DNA of 64,000 nt from Paraburkholderia phosphatilytica (GCF_003443895.1 NZ_QQOA01000017.1:1-64000), one strand, 5' to 3'; shown: positions 38,621-47,835, numbered from the stretch's first letter. A program made the numbers and translations. The notes: a model not told the origin generated them from the sequence alone.

Positions 38621-39421
38621 TCAAGGGGTAGCGTCCGCTGCCCCTACCGTTCCACGCGCGACCTCGCCGGCCGCGGCGCAGATCGCGAGAAAATCTTCAT
38701 CGACGAGCGATGCGCCGCCGATCAATCCGCCGTCGATATCCGGCTGACGAAAGAGCTCACCCGCATTGCCCGGCTTCACACTGCCGCCATACAGCAACGG
38801 CACATCGGCCACCGTCGCGCCCTGCGCCGCGAGACGCGAACGCAGGAACGCATGCACCTGCTGAGCCTCGGTGGATGTCGCACTCTTGCCCGTGCCGATC
38901 GCCCACACCGGCTCATACGCGACGACGATCTTCGCGGCATCGTCCGCTAGCTTCTTCAGTACGGCGTCGAGCTGCGCGCCGACCACCTGCTCGGTCTCGC
39001 CCGCTTCGCGCTGCGCAAGCGTTTCGCCCACGCAGACGATCGGCGTCAGACCCGCGAGCAGCGCACGCTGCGCCTTCACCGCGACGAACTCGGCGCTCTC
39101 GCCGTGATATTCACGACGCTCCGAGTGCCCGACGATCGCATACGTCGCACCGAAATCCAGCACCATTTCCGCGGCGACTTCGCCGGTATAGGCGCCGCCC
39201 TGATGCGCGGACACGTCCTGCGAACCCCACTTCACGCGGCTGCCCGCGAGCAGCGCCTGAGCCTGCGCCAGATACGGACACGGCACGCACACCGCGACAC
39301 CAACCTGCTCCGGCAACGAACCGGCACCGATCGCGACCGCCTCCAGCAGCGCCCTGTTGCTACCGAGGCGCCCATGCATCTTCCAGTTGCCGACTACCAG
39401 CTTTGCTCGTTGTTTCGCCAT
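38621..39421 (-). CDS. tpiA: Triosephosphate isomerase
   Basis: TIM-barrel enzyme of glycolysis and gluconeogenesis, 266 aa. KLVVGNWKMHG holds the substrate Asn/Lys, IVGHSERREYHGES the catalytic His, VVAYEPVWAIGTGKSAT the catalytic Glu and flexible loop 6, and LYGGSVKPGNAGEL the phosphate-binding loop. It is about 15 residues longer than the E. coli enzyme, mainly at the C-terminus (VARGTVGAADATP). Transcribed toward secG. Confidence 0.96.
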   Translation of the reverse strand: MAKQRAKLVVGNWKMHGRLGSNRALLEAVAIGAGSLPEQVGVAVCVPCPYLAQAQALLAGSRVKWGSQDVSAHQGGAYTGEVAAEMVLDFGATYAIVGHSERREYHGESAEFVAVKAQRALLAGLTPIVCVGETLAQREAGETEQVVGAQLDAVLKKLADDAAKIVVAYEPVWAIGTGKSATSTEAQQVHAFLRSRLAAQGATVADVPLLYGGSVKPGNAGELFRQPDIDGGLIGGASLVDEDFLAICAAAGEVARGTVGAADATP

Positions 39422-39611
39422 CGTCTCGTCTTGTCCCTGAACGGCCTCGGCACCCGCTTTGAGTCAAAGCGTGAGTCACGGTACGAGTTACGGCGCAACC
39501 ACAGCCATGTACTCGCCCTGCCGGGCCGATTGAAATCGTGTCGTAATCAAGCGGCGCACGCAAAACACGCAATTTTACTGTGCGCCGGTGAACTGGGTCA
39601 AACCGGAACCG

Positions 39612-40628
39612 TCAGGCGTCCCCACCCCAATTCAGCACGATCTTGCCGACGTGCGTGCTGGATTCCATCAACGCATGCGCGTCGGCGGCCTGCGCGGCCG
39701 CGAACGTGCGGAACACGACCGGTTTGATACGCCCTTCCGCGATGTGCGGCCACACGCGCGCATGCAGCTGCGCGGCGATCTTCGCCTTGAACTCGACGGG
39801 CCGCGGGCGCAGCGTCGAGCCCGTGATGGTGAGCCGGCGGCGCAGCACTTCGTTCAGGTTGACCTCCGCCTTCGAGCCGCCGAGCATCGCGATCAGCACG
39901 AGGCGGCCGCCGTTGGCGAGCGCGCCAAGTTCGCGCGGCACGTACGAGCCGCCGACCATGTCGAGGATCACGTCGACGCCGCGATCGTGCGTGAGCGACT
40001 TCACGACCTCAACGAAGTCTTCCGTCCTGTAGTTGATCGCACGCTCGGCGCCGAGCGCTTCGCACGCGCGGCACTTGTCGTCCGAACCCGCGGTGGCGAA
40101 CACGCGAAAGCCGAGCGCATGCGCGATCTGGATCGCCGTCACGCCGATGCCGCTCGAGCCGCCCTGCACGAGCAGCGTTTCGTTCTCGCCGCCCTCGCCC
40201 GCGCCGAGCTGCGCGCGATCGAACACGTTGCTCCACACCGTGAAGAAGGTTTCCGGCAGCGACGCTGCCTCGATGTCGGTGAGACCTTCGGGCACCGGCA
40301 GGCACTGGCCGAGCGGCACCGCCGCGTATTCGGCATAGCCGCCGCCCGCGAGCAGCGCGCACACGCGATCGCCGATCTTGAGACCGAACGGATTGTGCTT
40401 TGCGTCCAGCATTCCGCCGACGATCTCGCCCGCGACTTCGAGCCCCGGCAGCTCCGACGCGCCCGGCGGCGGCGCATACGCGCCCTTGCGCTGGAACACG
40501 TCCGGGCGGTTGACGCCCGATGCCGCCACCTTGATCAACACTTCGCCCGCCTTCGGCTCCGGCATGGGCCGCTCGGCCAGCTTGAGCACTTCAGGCGCGC
40601 CGAATTCGGTAATCTCGATCGCTTTCAT
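39612..40628 (-). CDS. NAD(P)H-quinone oxidoreductase, zinc-free MDR family
   Basis: Medium-chain dehydrogenase/reductase of 338 aa, quinone oxidoreductase PIG3 type. VKVAASGVNRPDVFQRKGAY-like N-terminal segment (seen AASGVNRPDVFQRKG), VQGGSSGIGVTAIQIAHALG nucleotide loop, GVDVILDMVGGSYVPRE and LRPRPVEFKAKIAAQLH match that group. The zinc-ligand Cys residues of alcohol dehydrogenases are absent, as expected. Likely reduces quinones with NADPH in the cytoplasm. A 190-bp gap precedes tpiA. Confidence 0.88.
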   Translation of the reverse strand: MKAIEITEFGAPEVLKLAERPMPEPKAGEVLIKVAASGVNRPDVFQRKGAYAPPPGASELPGLEVAGEIVGGMLDAKHNPFGLKIGDRVCALLAGGGYAEYAAVPLGQCLPVPEGLTDIEAASLPETFFTVWSNVFDRAQLGAGEGGENETLLVQGGSSGIGVTAIQIAHALGFRVFATAGSDDKCRACEALGAERAINYRTEDFVEVVKSLTHDRGVDVILDMVGGSYVPRELGALANGGRLVLIAMLGGSKAEVNLNEVLRRRLTITGSTLRPRPVEFKAKIAAQLHARVWPHIAEGRIKPVVFRTFAAAQAADAHALMESSTHVGKIVLNWGGDA

Positions 40629-40760
40629 CTACGCCACTCCGGGTATTGGATTGCGCTGCGAACGCGCTGCGCGACGAGGGGCGAAAAGCTGCGCCACCGT
40701 TGCTGCGCCAGACCCTCGAAGCGGCTGGCGCGCATACGCACTGCAATCCCTTCTCCGATG

Positions 40761-40795
40761 AAAAACGGCCGGTGCGTCATCACGCAGCCGGCCGT
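40761..40795 (-). terminator. Rho-independent terminator of pnp
   Basis: Minus-strand ACGGCCGG and CCGGCCGT close a longer hairpin that also contains TGCGT/ACGCA, followed by TTTTT. It lies 16 bp after the pnp stop. Confidence 0.88.
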
Positions 40796-40811
40796 CAATC
40801 ACTCTACCGCA

Positions 40812-42950
40812 TTACTGCTGGGTCGGTTCGCCCTGCGGTGCGCCTTCGTTCAGCAGCGCCTTCGCAGAGAGCCGCACACGGCCCTTTTCGTCCGTCTGGA
40901 TGACCTTGACCTTCACCTGCTGGCCCTCCTTCAGATAGTCGTTGATGTCCTTGATACGCTCGTTCGCGATCTCGGAGATGTGCAGCAGACCATCCTTGCC
41001 CGGCAGCAGGTTCACGATCGCGCCGAAATCCAGCAGCTTCAGGATCGTGCCTTCGTACACCTGGCCGACTTCCACTTCCGCCGTGATGTTCTCGATGCGC
41101 TTCTTCGCTTCGGCCATGCCTTCGCTCGATGTGCTCGCGATCGTCACGACGCCGTCATCGGAGATATCGATCGTCGTGCCCGTTTCTTCCGTCAGCGCGC
41201 GGATCACCGAACCGCCCTTGCCGATCACGTCGCGGATCTTTTCCGGGTTGATCTTGATCGTGATCATGCGCGGCGCGAATTCCGACAGCTCCATGTTCGC
41301 ACCGGCGACCGCCGAGGTCATCTTGCCGAGGATGTGCATGCGGCCTTCCTTCGCCTGCGCGAGCGCGACCTGCATGATTTCCTTCGTGATGCCCTGGATC
41401 TTGATGTCCATCTGCAGCGCGGTCACGCCAGCTTCCGTACCCGCCACCTTGAAGTCCATGTCGCCGAGGTGATCCTCGTCGCCGAGAATATCGGTCAGCA
41501 CCGCGAACTTGTTGCCTTCGAGGATCAGGCCCATCGCGATACCCGCGACGTGCGCCTTCATCGGCACACCGGCGTCCATCAGCGCGAGACAGCCGCCGCA
41601 CACCGACGCCATCGACGACGAACCGTTCGATTCGGTGATTTCCGACACGACGCGGATCGAGTAGCCGAACTCCTCGGCGCTCGGCAGGCACGCGACGAGC
41701 GCGCGCTTGGCCAGACGGCCGTGGCCGATTTCGCGGCGCTTCGGCGAACCCACGCGGCCCGTTTCGCCGGTCGCGAACGGAGGCATGTTGTAGTGGAGCA
41801 TGAAGCGGTCGCGGTACTCACCTTCGAGCGCGTCGATGATCTGCTCATCGCCCTTGGTGCCGAGCGTCGCGACCACGAGCGCCTGCGTTTCGCCGCGCGT
41901 GAAGAGCGCCGAGCCGTGCGTGCGCGGCAGGACACCCGTGCGGATTTCGATCGGGCGCACCGTGCGTGTGTCGCGGCCGTCGATGCGCGGCTCGCCGTTC
42001 AGGATCTGCGAACGGACGATCTTCGCTTCGATGTCGAACAGCACGTTGCCGACCGTCGCCTTGTCCGCCGCGACGGTGCCGGCTGCTGCGGCTTCTTCTT
42101 CGAGCTTCGCCGACGTGGCCGAATAGACTTCCTTCAGCTTCGTCGAGCGTGCCTGCTTGTCGCGCAGCTGGTACGCAGCGAGCAGTTCCGGCTGGGCGAT
42201 TTCGGTCACGCGGGAAATCAGCGCCTCGTTCTTCGCCGCCGGCTGCCAGTCCCACTCGGGCTTGCCGCCTTCACGCACCAGTTCGTGGATCGCGTCGATG
42301 GCCTTTTGCATCTGCTCGTGGCCGAACACAACCGCGCCGAGCATCACGTCTTCCGGCAGCTGGTCCGCTTCCGATTCGACCATCAGCACCGCGCGCTCCG
42401 TACCGGCGACGACGAGGTCGAGACGCGATTCCTTGATCTGCGAGCGCGTCGGGTTCAGCACGTACTCGCCGTTCAGGTAACCGACGCGCGCCGCGCCGAC
42501 CGGGCCGTTGAACGGCAGGCCGGACACCGCGAGCGCGGCCGATGCGCCGATCAACGCGGGGATGTCGGCCGGCACTTCCGGGTTGATCGACATCACGTGC
42601 ACCACCACCTGCACTTCGTTGTAGAAGCCTTCCGGGAACAGCGGACGCAGCGGCCGGTCAATCAGGCGCGAGATCAGCGTTTCGCCTTCCGACGGACGGC
42701 CTTCACGGCGGAAGAAGCCGCCCGGGATCTTGCCCGCGGAGTAGGTCTTTTCGATGTAGTCGACGGTCAGCGGGAAGAAATCCTGGCCCGGCTTCGGGTT
42801 TTTCGCGCCGACGACCGTCGCGAGCACGACCGTATCTTCGACGTCCACCAGCACCGCACCGCCGGCCTGACGGGCGATTTCGCCCGTTTCGAGGCGAACG
42901 GTGTGCTGGCCCCATGTGAATTCTTTGACGATCTTGTTGAACATGGACAT
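40812..42950 (-). CDS. pnp: Polyribonucleotide nucleotidyltransferase
   Basis: Phosphorolytic 3'-5' exoribonuclease, 712 aa, homotrimer and degradosome partner. Two RNase PH domains (about 10-230 and 320-560; SGLPFNGPVGAARVGY, NMPPFATGETGRVGSPKRRE, SVCGGCLALMDAGVP), a KH domain (INPEKIRDVIGKGGSVIRAL) and an S1 domain (EVGQVYEGTILKLLDFGAIV) in the normal order. ATG 42950 is fixed by AAGGAG 5 nt before it. It follows rpsO, the classic order, but a terminator lies between them. Confidence 0.97.
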   Translation of the reverse strand: MSMFNKIVKEFTWGQHTVRLETGEIARQAGGAVLVDVEDTVVLATVVGAKNPKPGQDFFPLTVDYIEKTYSAGKIPGGFFRREGRPSEGETLISRLIDRPLRPLFPEGFYNEVQVVVHVMSINPEVPADIPALIGASAALAVSGLPFNGPVGAARVGYLNGEYVLNPTRSQIKESRLDLVVAGTERAVLMVESEADQLPEDVMLGAVVFGHEQMQKAIDAIHELVREGGKPEWDWQPAAKNEALISRVTEIAQPELLAAYQLRDKQARSTKLKEVYSATSAKLEEEAAAAGTVAADKATVGNVLFDIEAKIVRSQILNGEPRIDGRDTRTVRPIEIRTGVLPRTHGSALFTRGETQALVVATLGTKGDEQIIDALEGEYRDRFMLHYNMPPFATGETGRVGSPKRREIGHGRLAKRALVACLPSAEEFGYSIRVVSEITESNGSSSMASVCGGCLALMDAGVPMKAHVAGIAMGLILEGNKFAVLTDILGDEDHLGDMDFKVAGTEAGVTALQMDIKIQGITKEIMQVALAQAKEGRMHILGKMTSAVAGANMELSEFAPRMITIKINPEKIRDVIGKGGSVIRALTEETGTTIDISDDGVVTIASTSSEGMAEAKKRIENITAEVEVGQVYEGTILKLLDFGAIVNLLPGKDGLLHISEIANERIKDINDYLKEGQQVKVKVIQTDEKGRVRLSAKALLNEGAPQGEPTQQ

Positions 42951-43050
42951 AGTGACTCCTTCATTCATTGTGGTGTCGCGCGGCGTGCCCGAAGGACTCG
43001 CGGTGCGACATGGCGAAGGCTCAGGCTGCGAGGGAAGAGGAGTGATATGC

Positions 43051-43089
43051 CATTCCAGCGGAACACGCCCCGCATGATCTGCTGGAATG
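43051..43089 (-). promoter_or_regulatory. Stem-loop in the pnp 5' leader
   Basis: CATTCCAGC (43051-43059) pairs perfectly with GCTGGAATG (43081-43089) around a 21-nt loop, about 100 nt upstream of the pnp start. E. coli pnp has a leader hairpin that RNase III cuts to allow PNPase autoregulation; this could be the counterpart. A second small hairpin (GCGGTG/CACCGC, 43146-43160) lies further upstream. Between 42951 and 43321 I see no gene. Confidence 0.5.
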
Positions 43090-43244
43090 ACACAGGCTCT
43101 GCCCTGTAGCCCGGCCGTCTCGTTCCGGCTCCCTTTACTTCACTGGCGGTGCAGCACCGCTCTTTCTCCACCGCTTCATGCTTTACCACTGCGCGGGTAC
43201 TGCACCTTCACTGCTACGCTTGCGGCCGACCCGCCGTACCTTCC

Positions 43245-43285
43245 AAAAACAAAATGCCTGTATCAGTTCACTGACACAGGCATTT
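43245..43285 (-). terminator. Rho-independent terminator of rpsO
   Basis: On the minus strand AAATGCCTGT and ACAGGCATTT form a 10-bp stem, extended by TCAG/CTGA after one mismatch, with a 4-nt loop and a following TTTTGTTTTT. It lies 36 bp past the rpsO stop. Confidence 0.9.
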
Positions 43286-43321
43286 GCTGACGGATCGTCG
43301 ATTCGCGCAAACCGCGCCGGC

Positions 43322-43591
43322 TTACTTGCGCAGGCCCAGCTTTTCGATCAGCGCGCGATAGCGGTCGGCGTCCTTACCCTTCAGGTAGTCGAGCAGCTTG
43401 CGACGGCGGCTCACCATGCGCAGCAGACCGCGGCGGCTGTGGTGGTCCTTCGAGTGCGACTTGAAGTGGACGGTCAGTTCGTTGATACGGGTCGTGAGCA
43501 GCGCGACCTGAACTTCGGGGGAGCCGGTGTCGTTGGCGCCGCGCGCGAACTGGGCGACAACGTCGGACTTCTTGATTTCTGCAACAGTCAT
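43322..43591 (-). CDS. rpsO: 30S ribosomal protein S15
   Basis: 89 aa, complete. TGSPEVQVALLTTRINELTVHF and HHSRRGLLRMVSRRRKLLDY are the S15 signature; it binds 16S rRNA helices and bridges to 23S. An AAAGGA ribosome site precedes the ATG. Confidence 0.98.
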   Translation of the reverse strand: MTVAEIKKSDVVAQFARGANDTGSPEVQVALLTTRINELTVHFKSHSKDHHSRRGLLRMVSRRRKLLDYLKGKDADRYRALIEKLGLRK

Positions 43592-43704
43592 TTGATTTCC
43601 TTTGAAACTGACAGGCGGTCACGGAAGAAAGGCCGTGCCGTGCGGTTACTTTTGATGCCTACTTGACTACCAAAACTACGGGTACGACTTACAACAAGCT
43701 GCGT

Positions 43705-43733
43705 ATTGTAGCACAGCGCGCCTGCGCCGCGAA
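43705..43733 (-). promoter_or_regulatory. Candidate sigma-70 promoter for rpsO
   Basis: Minus-strand TTCGCG (-35, forward 43728-43733), 17-bp spacer and TACAAT (-10, forward 43705-43710), about 115 bp upstream of rpsO and close behind the stop of the ABC binding-protein gene. The -10 is good and the -35 poor. Confidence 0.5.
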
Positions 43734-43744
43734 CTCCCCTATGG

Positions 43745-45103
43745 CTATGGCCGCGCCATCCTGCAGGTGGTCGGCGGCACGGTCTTCTCCGGCGGCAGCG
43801 CCAGCACCGTGCGAAAACCATAGCCGGAGCCCTCGTTGTCGAAGCGCACGCCGGGCGTCCCAGCCTTGTCCATCTCCATCACGTAAAGGGGCTGGATCAG
43901 CTGATGATCGTCCGCGCGCATCCACGATGCATGGAAGCCGTTGTCGAAGCGCAGCCCTTCGAGCGCCTTCGCGACCGCCTCCGGTTGCGCCGAATGCGCG
44001 CGATTCATCGCGTCGGCGAGCATCTGGATCATCAGGCTCATCCGCAGCACCGGGTAGTCGTCCTGCGCGGCAGGAAAGCGCTTGCGGAACGCCGCATACC
44101 ACGCGTCGGACGGCGCGCCGCCGGCGTTCGGGTGCCAGTCCGCGACCGCGAGCACACGGTGGACGCCCGCGTCGCCGAGCGCCGCCGGCGCGCCGAGGCT
44201 GTTGCCGTAGAACGTGTAGAACTTCGTATCCAGGCCCTGCTCGCGTGCGGCCTTGACGAGCAACGTCAGGTCGTTGCCCCAGTTGCCGGTGATCACCGCG
44301 TCGGCGCCGCTCGCGCGGATCTTCGCGATGTACGGCGCGAAATCCTTCACCCGGCCGATCGGATGAAATTCGTCGCCGACGATCGCGATGTCCGGCCGGC
44401 TCGTTGCCAGCGCGCTCCGCGCGAGCGTGCTGACGTCGTGGCCGAAGCGGTAATCCTGGTTCAGCAGATAGACCTTCTTCACCGTTCGATCGCGTCCCAG
44501 CACGTCGACGAGCGCATCCATCCGCATGCCCGCGTGCGCATCGAAGCGGAAATGCCAGAAGCTGCAGTTCGCGTTCGTGAGGGCCGGGTCGTCCGCCGAG
44601 TAGTTGAGGAACACCTCGCGGTTATCCGGATCGCGCGCGTTCTGGCGGTCGATCGCGGTGATCAGCGCCGCGGCGACCTCCGAGCTGTTGCCCTGCATCA
44701 CGAAACCGATGTGCTGGTCCTCCGCCGCGCGCAGCTGCACCAGCGCCTCCTCGGGACTGCCCTTGCTGTCCAGCACGACGAGTTCGAGCGGATGCGCGCC
44801 GTCCGCGAGCTTCACGCCGCCCTGCGCATTCACCTCTTCGATGCCGAAGCGCAGATTGCGCTCGACGGCCGCACCGGCGTTCGCGAACGGCCCCGACATC
44901 CCCTCGATCAGCGCGAGACGGATCGGCTCGCCGGTGGCGGTTGCGGCCTGCGCCGCGCCGCACGGCAGCGCGCCGGCCGCGCCCAACGCAAACGCCGCCG
45001 CAACGAACGACGCCACGCGCGCGAACGTCCGGCGCACACGGATAGAAGCGCGGATAGAAGGAATGCGCACGCGTGACGCCGCGCGGATTGCAATGCTGCT
45101 CAT
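43745..45103 (-). CDS. ABC transporter substrate-binding protein, branched-chain amino acid type (orphan)
   Basis: Periplasmic binding protein of 452 aa, type 1 fold. A long arginine-rich N-terminus (about 1-30) and hydrophobic VASFVAAAFALGAAGAL precede a likely cleavage near AAQAATA. The mature domain starts IRLALIEGMSGPFANAG, typical of LivK-like proteins, with VYLLNQDYRFGHDVSTLA and DAVITGNWGNDLTLLVKAA. No permease or ATPase genes lie nearby, so its transporter is elsewhere or it has another role. Ligand unknown. Confidence 0.8.
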   Translation of the reverse strand: MSSIAIRAASRVRIPSIRASIRVRRTFARVASFVAAAFALGAAGALPCGAAQAATATGEPIRLALIEGMSGPFANAGAAVERNLRFGIEEVNAQGGVKLADGAHPLELVVLDSKGSPEEALVQLRAAEDQHIGFVMQGNSSEVAAALITAIDRQNARDPDNREVFLNYSADDPALTNANCSFWHFRFDAHAGMRMDALVDVLGRDRTVKKVYLLNQDYRFGHDVSTLARSALATSRPDIAIVGDEFHPIGRVKDFAPYIAKIRASGADAVITGNWGNDLTLLVKAAREQGLDTKFYTFYGNSLGAPAALGDAGVHRVLAVADWHPNAGGAPSDAWYAAFRKRFPAAQDDYPVLRMSLMIQMLADAMNRAHSAQPEAVAKALEGLRFDNGFHASWMRADDHQLIQPLYVMEMDKAGTPGVRFDNEGSGYGFRTVLALPPEKTVPPTTCRMARP

Positions 45104-45303
45104 CGTGATGGTGCCTTGGGTGATCCGGTGACGGTTCGATCGGTGGAAGCGCGGATCATAGGGTGCGCCGGCGCCGCGGGCAAGCCTGCTGGCCGTTCGG
45201 CCGATGCCGGACGGTTGCGCGCAGTCGGTGCAACGCGCCCGCGAGGCGTGTCAAAATGACGGGATTCCAGAACAACATCGCGCTCCCGCCATCGGAGGAT
45301 TTC

Positions 45304-45855
45304 ATGTTCGTCCGTTCCCCTACCGCGCTCGTGTCGGCCTGCGCCGCCATGCTGTCGCACGCGCCGCTGCGGCGTGTCGCGCTGGCCGGGTTGCTCGCGC
45401 TCGCCGGCTGCGCCCAGCCGTGGCAGCAATACCAGGCCGGCGCGGATCAGTCCACCATCGTCGCGCGCCTCGGCCCGCCGGGCGAGACCTACGATCTGCC
45501 GAACGGCGGCAAGCGCCTGATGTGGCCGACCCAGCCGATGGGCGAAACCACCACCGCCGCGGATATCGACGCATCCGGCAAGATCGTCAGCGTCCGCCAG
45601 GTGCTGCAGCCGCTCGAGTTCTACAAGGCCGAGATCGGCAAGTGGACGAAGTCCGACGTGCTGGTCAACTTCGGCCGTCCGGAGGAAACCGCGTATTTCC
45701 CGCTGATGAAGCGCCAGGTGTGGACCTACCGCTATCTGGAGGACAACGTCTGGTACATGCTCTACAGCTTCTACTTCGACGACAGCGGCGTGCTGCGCAC
45801 TACGCAGAAGACGCCCGACCCGCTGCACGATCCGGACCGCCGCAACCTGTTCTGA
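45304..45855 (+). CDS. Outer-membrane lipoprotein, BamE-like
   Basis: Lipoprotein of 183 aa. A hydrophobic signal (LRRVALAGLLALAGCAQP) ends in the lipobox LAGC. The mature part (about 40-183) begins QAGADQSTIVARLGPPGETY, resembling the SmpA/BamE fold in which a short helix is followed by G-x-P and a strand, and repeats the pattern at LVNFGRPEETAYF. Function beyond that is unknown. ATG 45304 has GGAGG 5 nt upstream; the open frame before it is non-coding. Divergent from the ABC binding protein. Confidence 0.75.
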   Translation: MFVRSPTALVSACAAMLSHAPLRRVALAGLLALAGCAQPWQQYQAGADQSTIVARLGPPGETYDLPNGGKRLMWPTQPMGETTTAADIDASGKIVSVRQVLQPLEFYKAEIGKWTKSDVLVNFGRPEETAYFPLMKRQVWTYRYLEDNVWYMLYSFYFDDSGVLRTTQKTPDPLHDPDRRNLF

Positions 45856-45898
45856 CCGCTGACCGCGCGCGGGACCACCCGCGTCGCGCAGACAAACG

Positions 45899-45935
45899 AA
45901 AGCCCCTTGCACTCAATCCGAGCGCAAGGGGCTTT
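45899..45935. terminator. Bidirectional terminator between the lipoprotein gene and leuA
   Basis: AAAGCCCCTTGC (45899-45910) and GCAAGGGGCTTT (45924-45935) form a 12-bp stem with a 13-nt loop, flanked by TTTT on the right and A-rich sequence on the left. The two genes converge here. Confidence 0.9.
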
Positions 45936-45998
45936 TCCTTTGCTGCGGCACGACCCTCGCGGCACGACCCTCGCGGCCGCGCGCGCCTCAACGCACGA

Positions 45999-47546
45999 TC
46001 ACGAACGCTGCGGGTTCAGCTTGTCCGCGTTCGAATGCAGCTTGTTCAGCGCCGAGATATACGCCTTCGCCGACGCCGCGACGATGTCCGGATCGGTGCC
46101 GACGCCGTTCACGATCCGCCCCGCCTTCGACAGACGCACCGTCACCTCGCCCTGCGCCTGGGTGCCGGTGGTGATCGCGTTGACCGAGTACAGCAGCAGT
46201 TCGGAGCCGCTGCCCACTTCGGTTTCGATCGCGTTCAGGGTTGCGTCGACCGGACCGTTGCCCGCCGCTTCGCCGGTCGTTTCCTTGCCGTCCACCGCGA
46301 ACACGACGCGCGCGTGCGGACGCTCGCCCGTCTCCGAATGCTGCGCCAGCGACACGAACCGGTAGTGCTCCTTCTCGAGCGCCTCGCCCGACTCTTCGGT
46401 GACGATCGCGATGATGTCCTCGTCGAAGATCTCGGCCTTGCGGTCCGCCAGTTCCTTGAAGCGCGCGAACGCGTTGTTGAGTTCGGCTTCGCTGTCGAGC
46501 GTCACGCCCAGCTCCTGCAGGCGCTGCTTGAACGCGTTGCGGCCCGACAGCTTGCCGAGCACGATCTTGTTCGCGCTCCAGCCCACGTCTTCCGCGCGCA
46601 TGATCTCGTAGGTGTCGCGCGCCTTCAGCACGCCGTCCTGGTGGATGCCCGACGCGTGCGCGAACGCGTTCGCGCCGACCACCGCCTTGTTCGGCTGCAC
46701 GACGAAACCGGTGATCTGCGACACCAGCTTCGACGCCGGCACGATCTGCGTCGTGTCGATGCCGAGGTCGAGGCCGAAGTAATCCTTGCGGGTCTTCACC
46801 GCCATCACGATCTCTTCGAGCGACGTATTGCCCGCGCGCTCGCCGAGACCGTTGATCGTGCATTCGACCTGACGCGCGCCGCCGATCTGCACACCCGCGA
46901 GCGAGTTCGCGACCGCCATGCCGAGGTCGTTATGGCAGTGCACCGAGAACACCGCCTTGTGCGAGTTCGGAATGCGCTCGCGAAGCGTCTTCACGAGGTT
47001 GCCGTACAGCTCCGGCACGCCGTAGCCGACCGTGTCGGCAATGTTGATCGTGGTCGCGCCTTCGGCGATCACGGCTTCGAGCACGCGGCACAGGAAATCC
47101 ATGTCCGAGCGGCTGCCGTCTTCCGGCGAGAATTCCACGTCGTCGGTGAACTTGCGCGCGAAACGCACCGCGAGGCGCGACTGCTCGAGCACCTGCTCCG
47201 GCGACATGCGCAGCTTCTTCTCCATGTGCAGCGCCGAGGTGGCGATGAACGTGTGGATGCGGAAGCGCTCGGCGGGTTGCAGCGCATCGGCGGCACGTTG
47301 AATATCCTTGTCGTTCGCGCGGGCGAGCGAGCAGACCGTGCTCTCCTTCACCATCGACGCGATCGTGCGGATCGCATCGAAATCGCCGTTCGAACTTGCC
47401 GCGAAACCGGCCTCGATCACGTCGACTTTCATCCGCTCCAGCTGCTTCGCGATGCGGATCTTCTCTTCCTTCGTCATCGACGCGCCGGGCGACTGCTCGC
47501 CGTCACGCAACGTCGTGTCGAAAATGATCAACTTGTTGTCTGCCAT
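45999..47546 (-). CDS. leuA: 2-isopropylmalate synthase
   Basis: First committed enzyme of leucine synthesis, condensing acetyl-CoA with 2-ketoisovalerate; 515 aa. The catalytic TIM barrel (1-290) has IFDTTLRDGEQSPGASM (metal/substrate Asp and Arg), TINIADTVGYGVP, and HCHNDLGMAVANSLAGV (metal His pair). The C-terminal LeuA dimer domain (about 390-510) is the leucine feedback site. A leader ORF rich in leucine codons lies upstream (47666-47749). Last gene of the region's branched-chain set. Confidence 0.96.
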   Translation of the reverse strand: MADNKLIIFDTTLRDGEQSPGASMTKEEKIRIAKQLERMKVDVIEAGFAASSNGDFDAIRTIASMVKESTVCSLARANDKDIQRAADALQPAERFRIHTFIATSALHMEKKLRMSPEQVLEQSRLAVRFARKFTDDVEFSPEDGSRSDMDFLCRVLEAVIAEGATTINIADTVGYGVPELYGNLVKTLRERIPNSHKAVFSVHCHNDLGMAVANSLAGVQIGGARQVECTINGLGERAGNTSLEEIVMAVKTRKDYFGLDLGIDTTQIVPASKLVSQITGFVVQPNKAVVGANAFAHASGIHQDGVLKARDTYEIMRAEDVGWSANKIVLGKLSGRNAFKQRLQELGVTLDSEAELNNAFARFKELADRKAEIFDEDIIAIVTEESGEALEKEHYRFVSLAQHSETGERPHARVVFAVDGKETTGEAAGNGPVDATLNAIETEVGSGSELLLYSVNAITTGTQAQGEVTVRLSKAGRIVNGVGTDPDIVAASAKAYISALNKLHSNADKLNPQRS

Positions 47547-47665
47547 TTCGGGGCTCCTCGGGGACTCGTGTCTAACGATTCTGGAAACGGATTACGGAAT
47601 TCGGGTGTTCGCGCCACCGGCGGCGACGTGACACAACGAACGAGGCAGACGGAGGGCGAGAACGA

Positions 47666-47749
47666 TCAGCGCGGCAGGCGCGCTAGCGCTAGCACGCGTA
47701 GCGGCGCGCCGGCTTGCAGGAGAAGGAGGGAGAACATGTGCTTGTCCAT
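47666..47749 (-). CDS. Putative leuA leader peptide
   Basis: A 27-codon ORF, MDKHMFSLLLLQAGAPLRVL followed by ALARLPR, with 8 Leu codons including a run of four. It begins at or just downstream of a good promoter and ends about 120 nt before leuA. The in-frame ATG at 47737 (MFSLLLL...) may be the real start, because the first ATG lies about at the predicted transcription start. This is the layout of amino-acid attenuation leaders. A self-complementary GCTAGCGCTAGC (47682-47693) lies within it, but I see no clear terminator with a T run before leuA, so the mechanism could be antisense pairing or Rho-based rather than classical. Confidence 0.6.
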   Translation of the reverse strand: MDKHMFSLLLLQAGAPLRVLALARLPR

Positions 47750-47755
47750 CCGGCA

Positions 47756-47784
47756 AATATAGCGGCAATCCCGGAAACACGCAA
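47756..47784 (-). promoter_or_regulatory. Sigma-70 promoter for leuA
   Basis: Minus-strand TTGCGT (-35, forward 47779-47784), 17-bp spacer and TATATT (-10, forward 47756-47761). It sits directly upstream of the leucine-rich leader ORF and downstream of the pssA terminator. Confidence 0.65.
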
Positions 47785-47835
47785 TTGAGAGTAACCAGGG
47801 CGGCGATAGCGGCTCGCTTCTTTCGCGCCGGCCGA

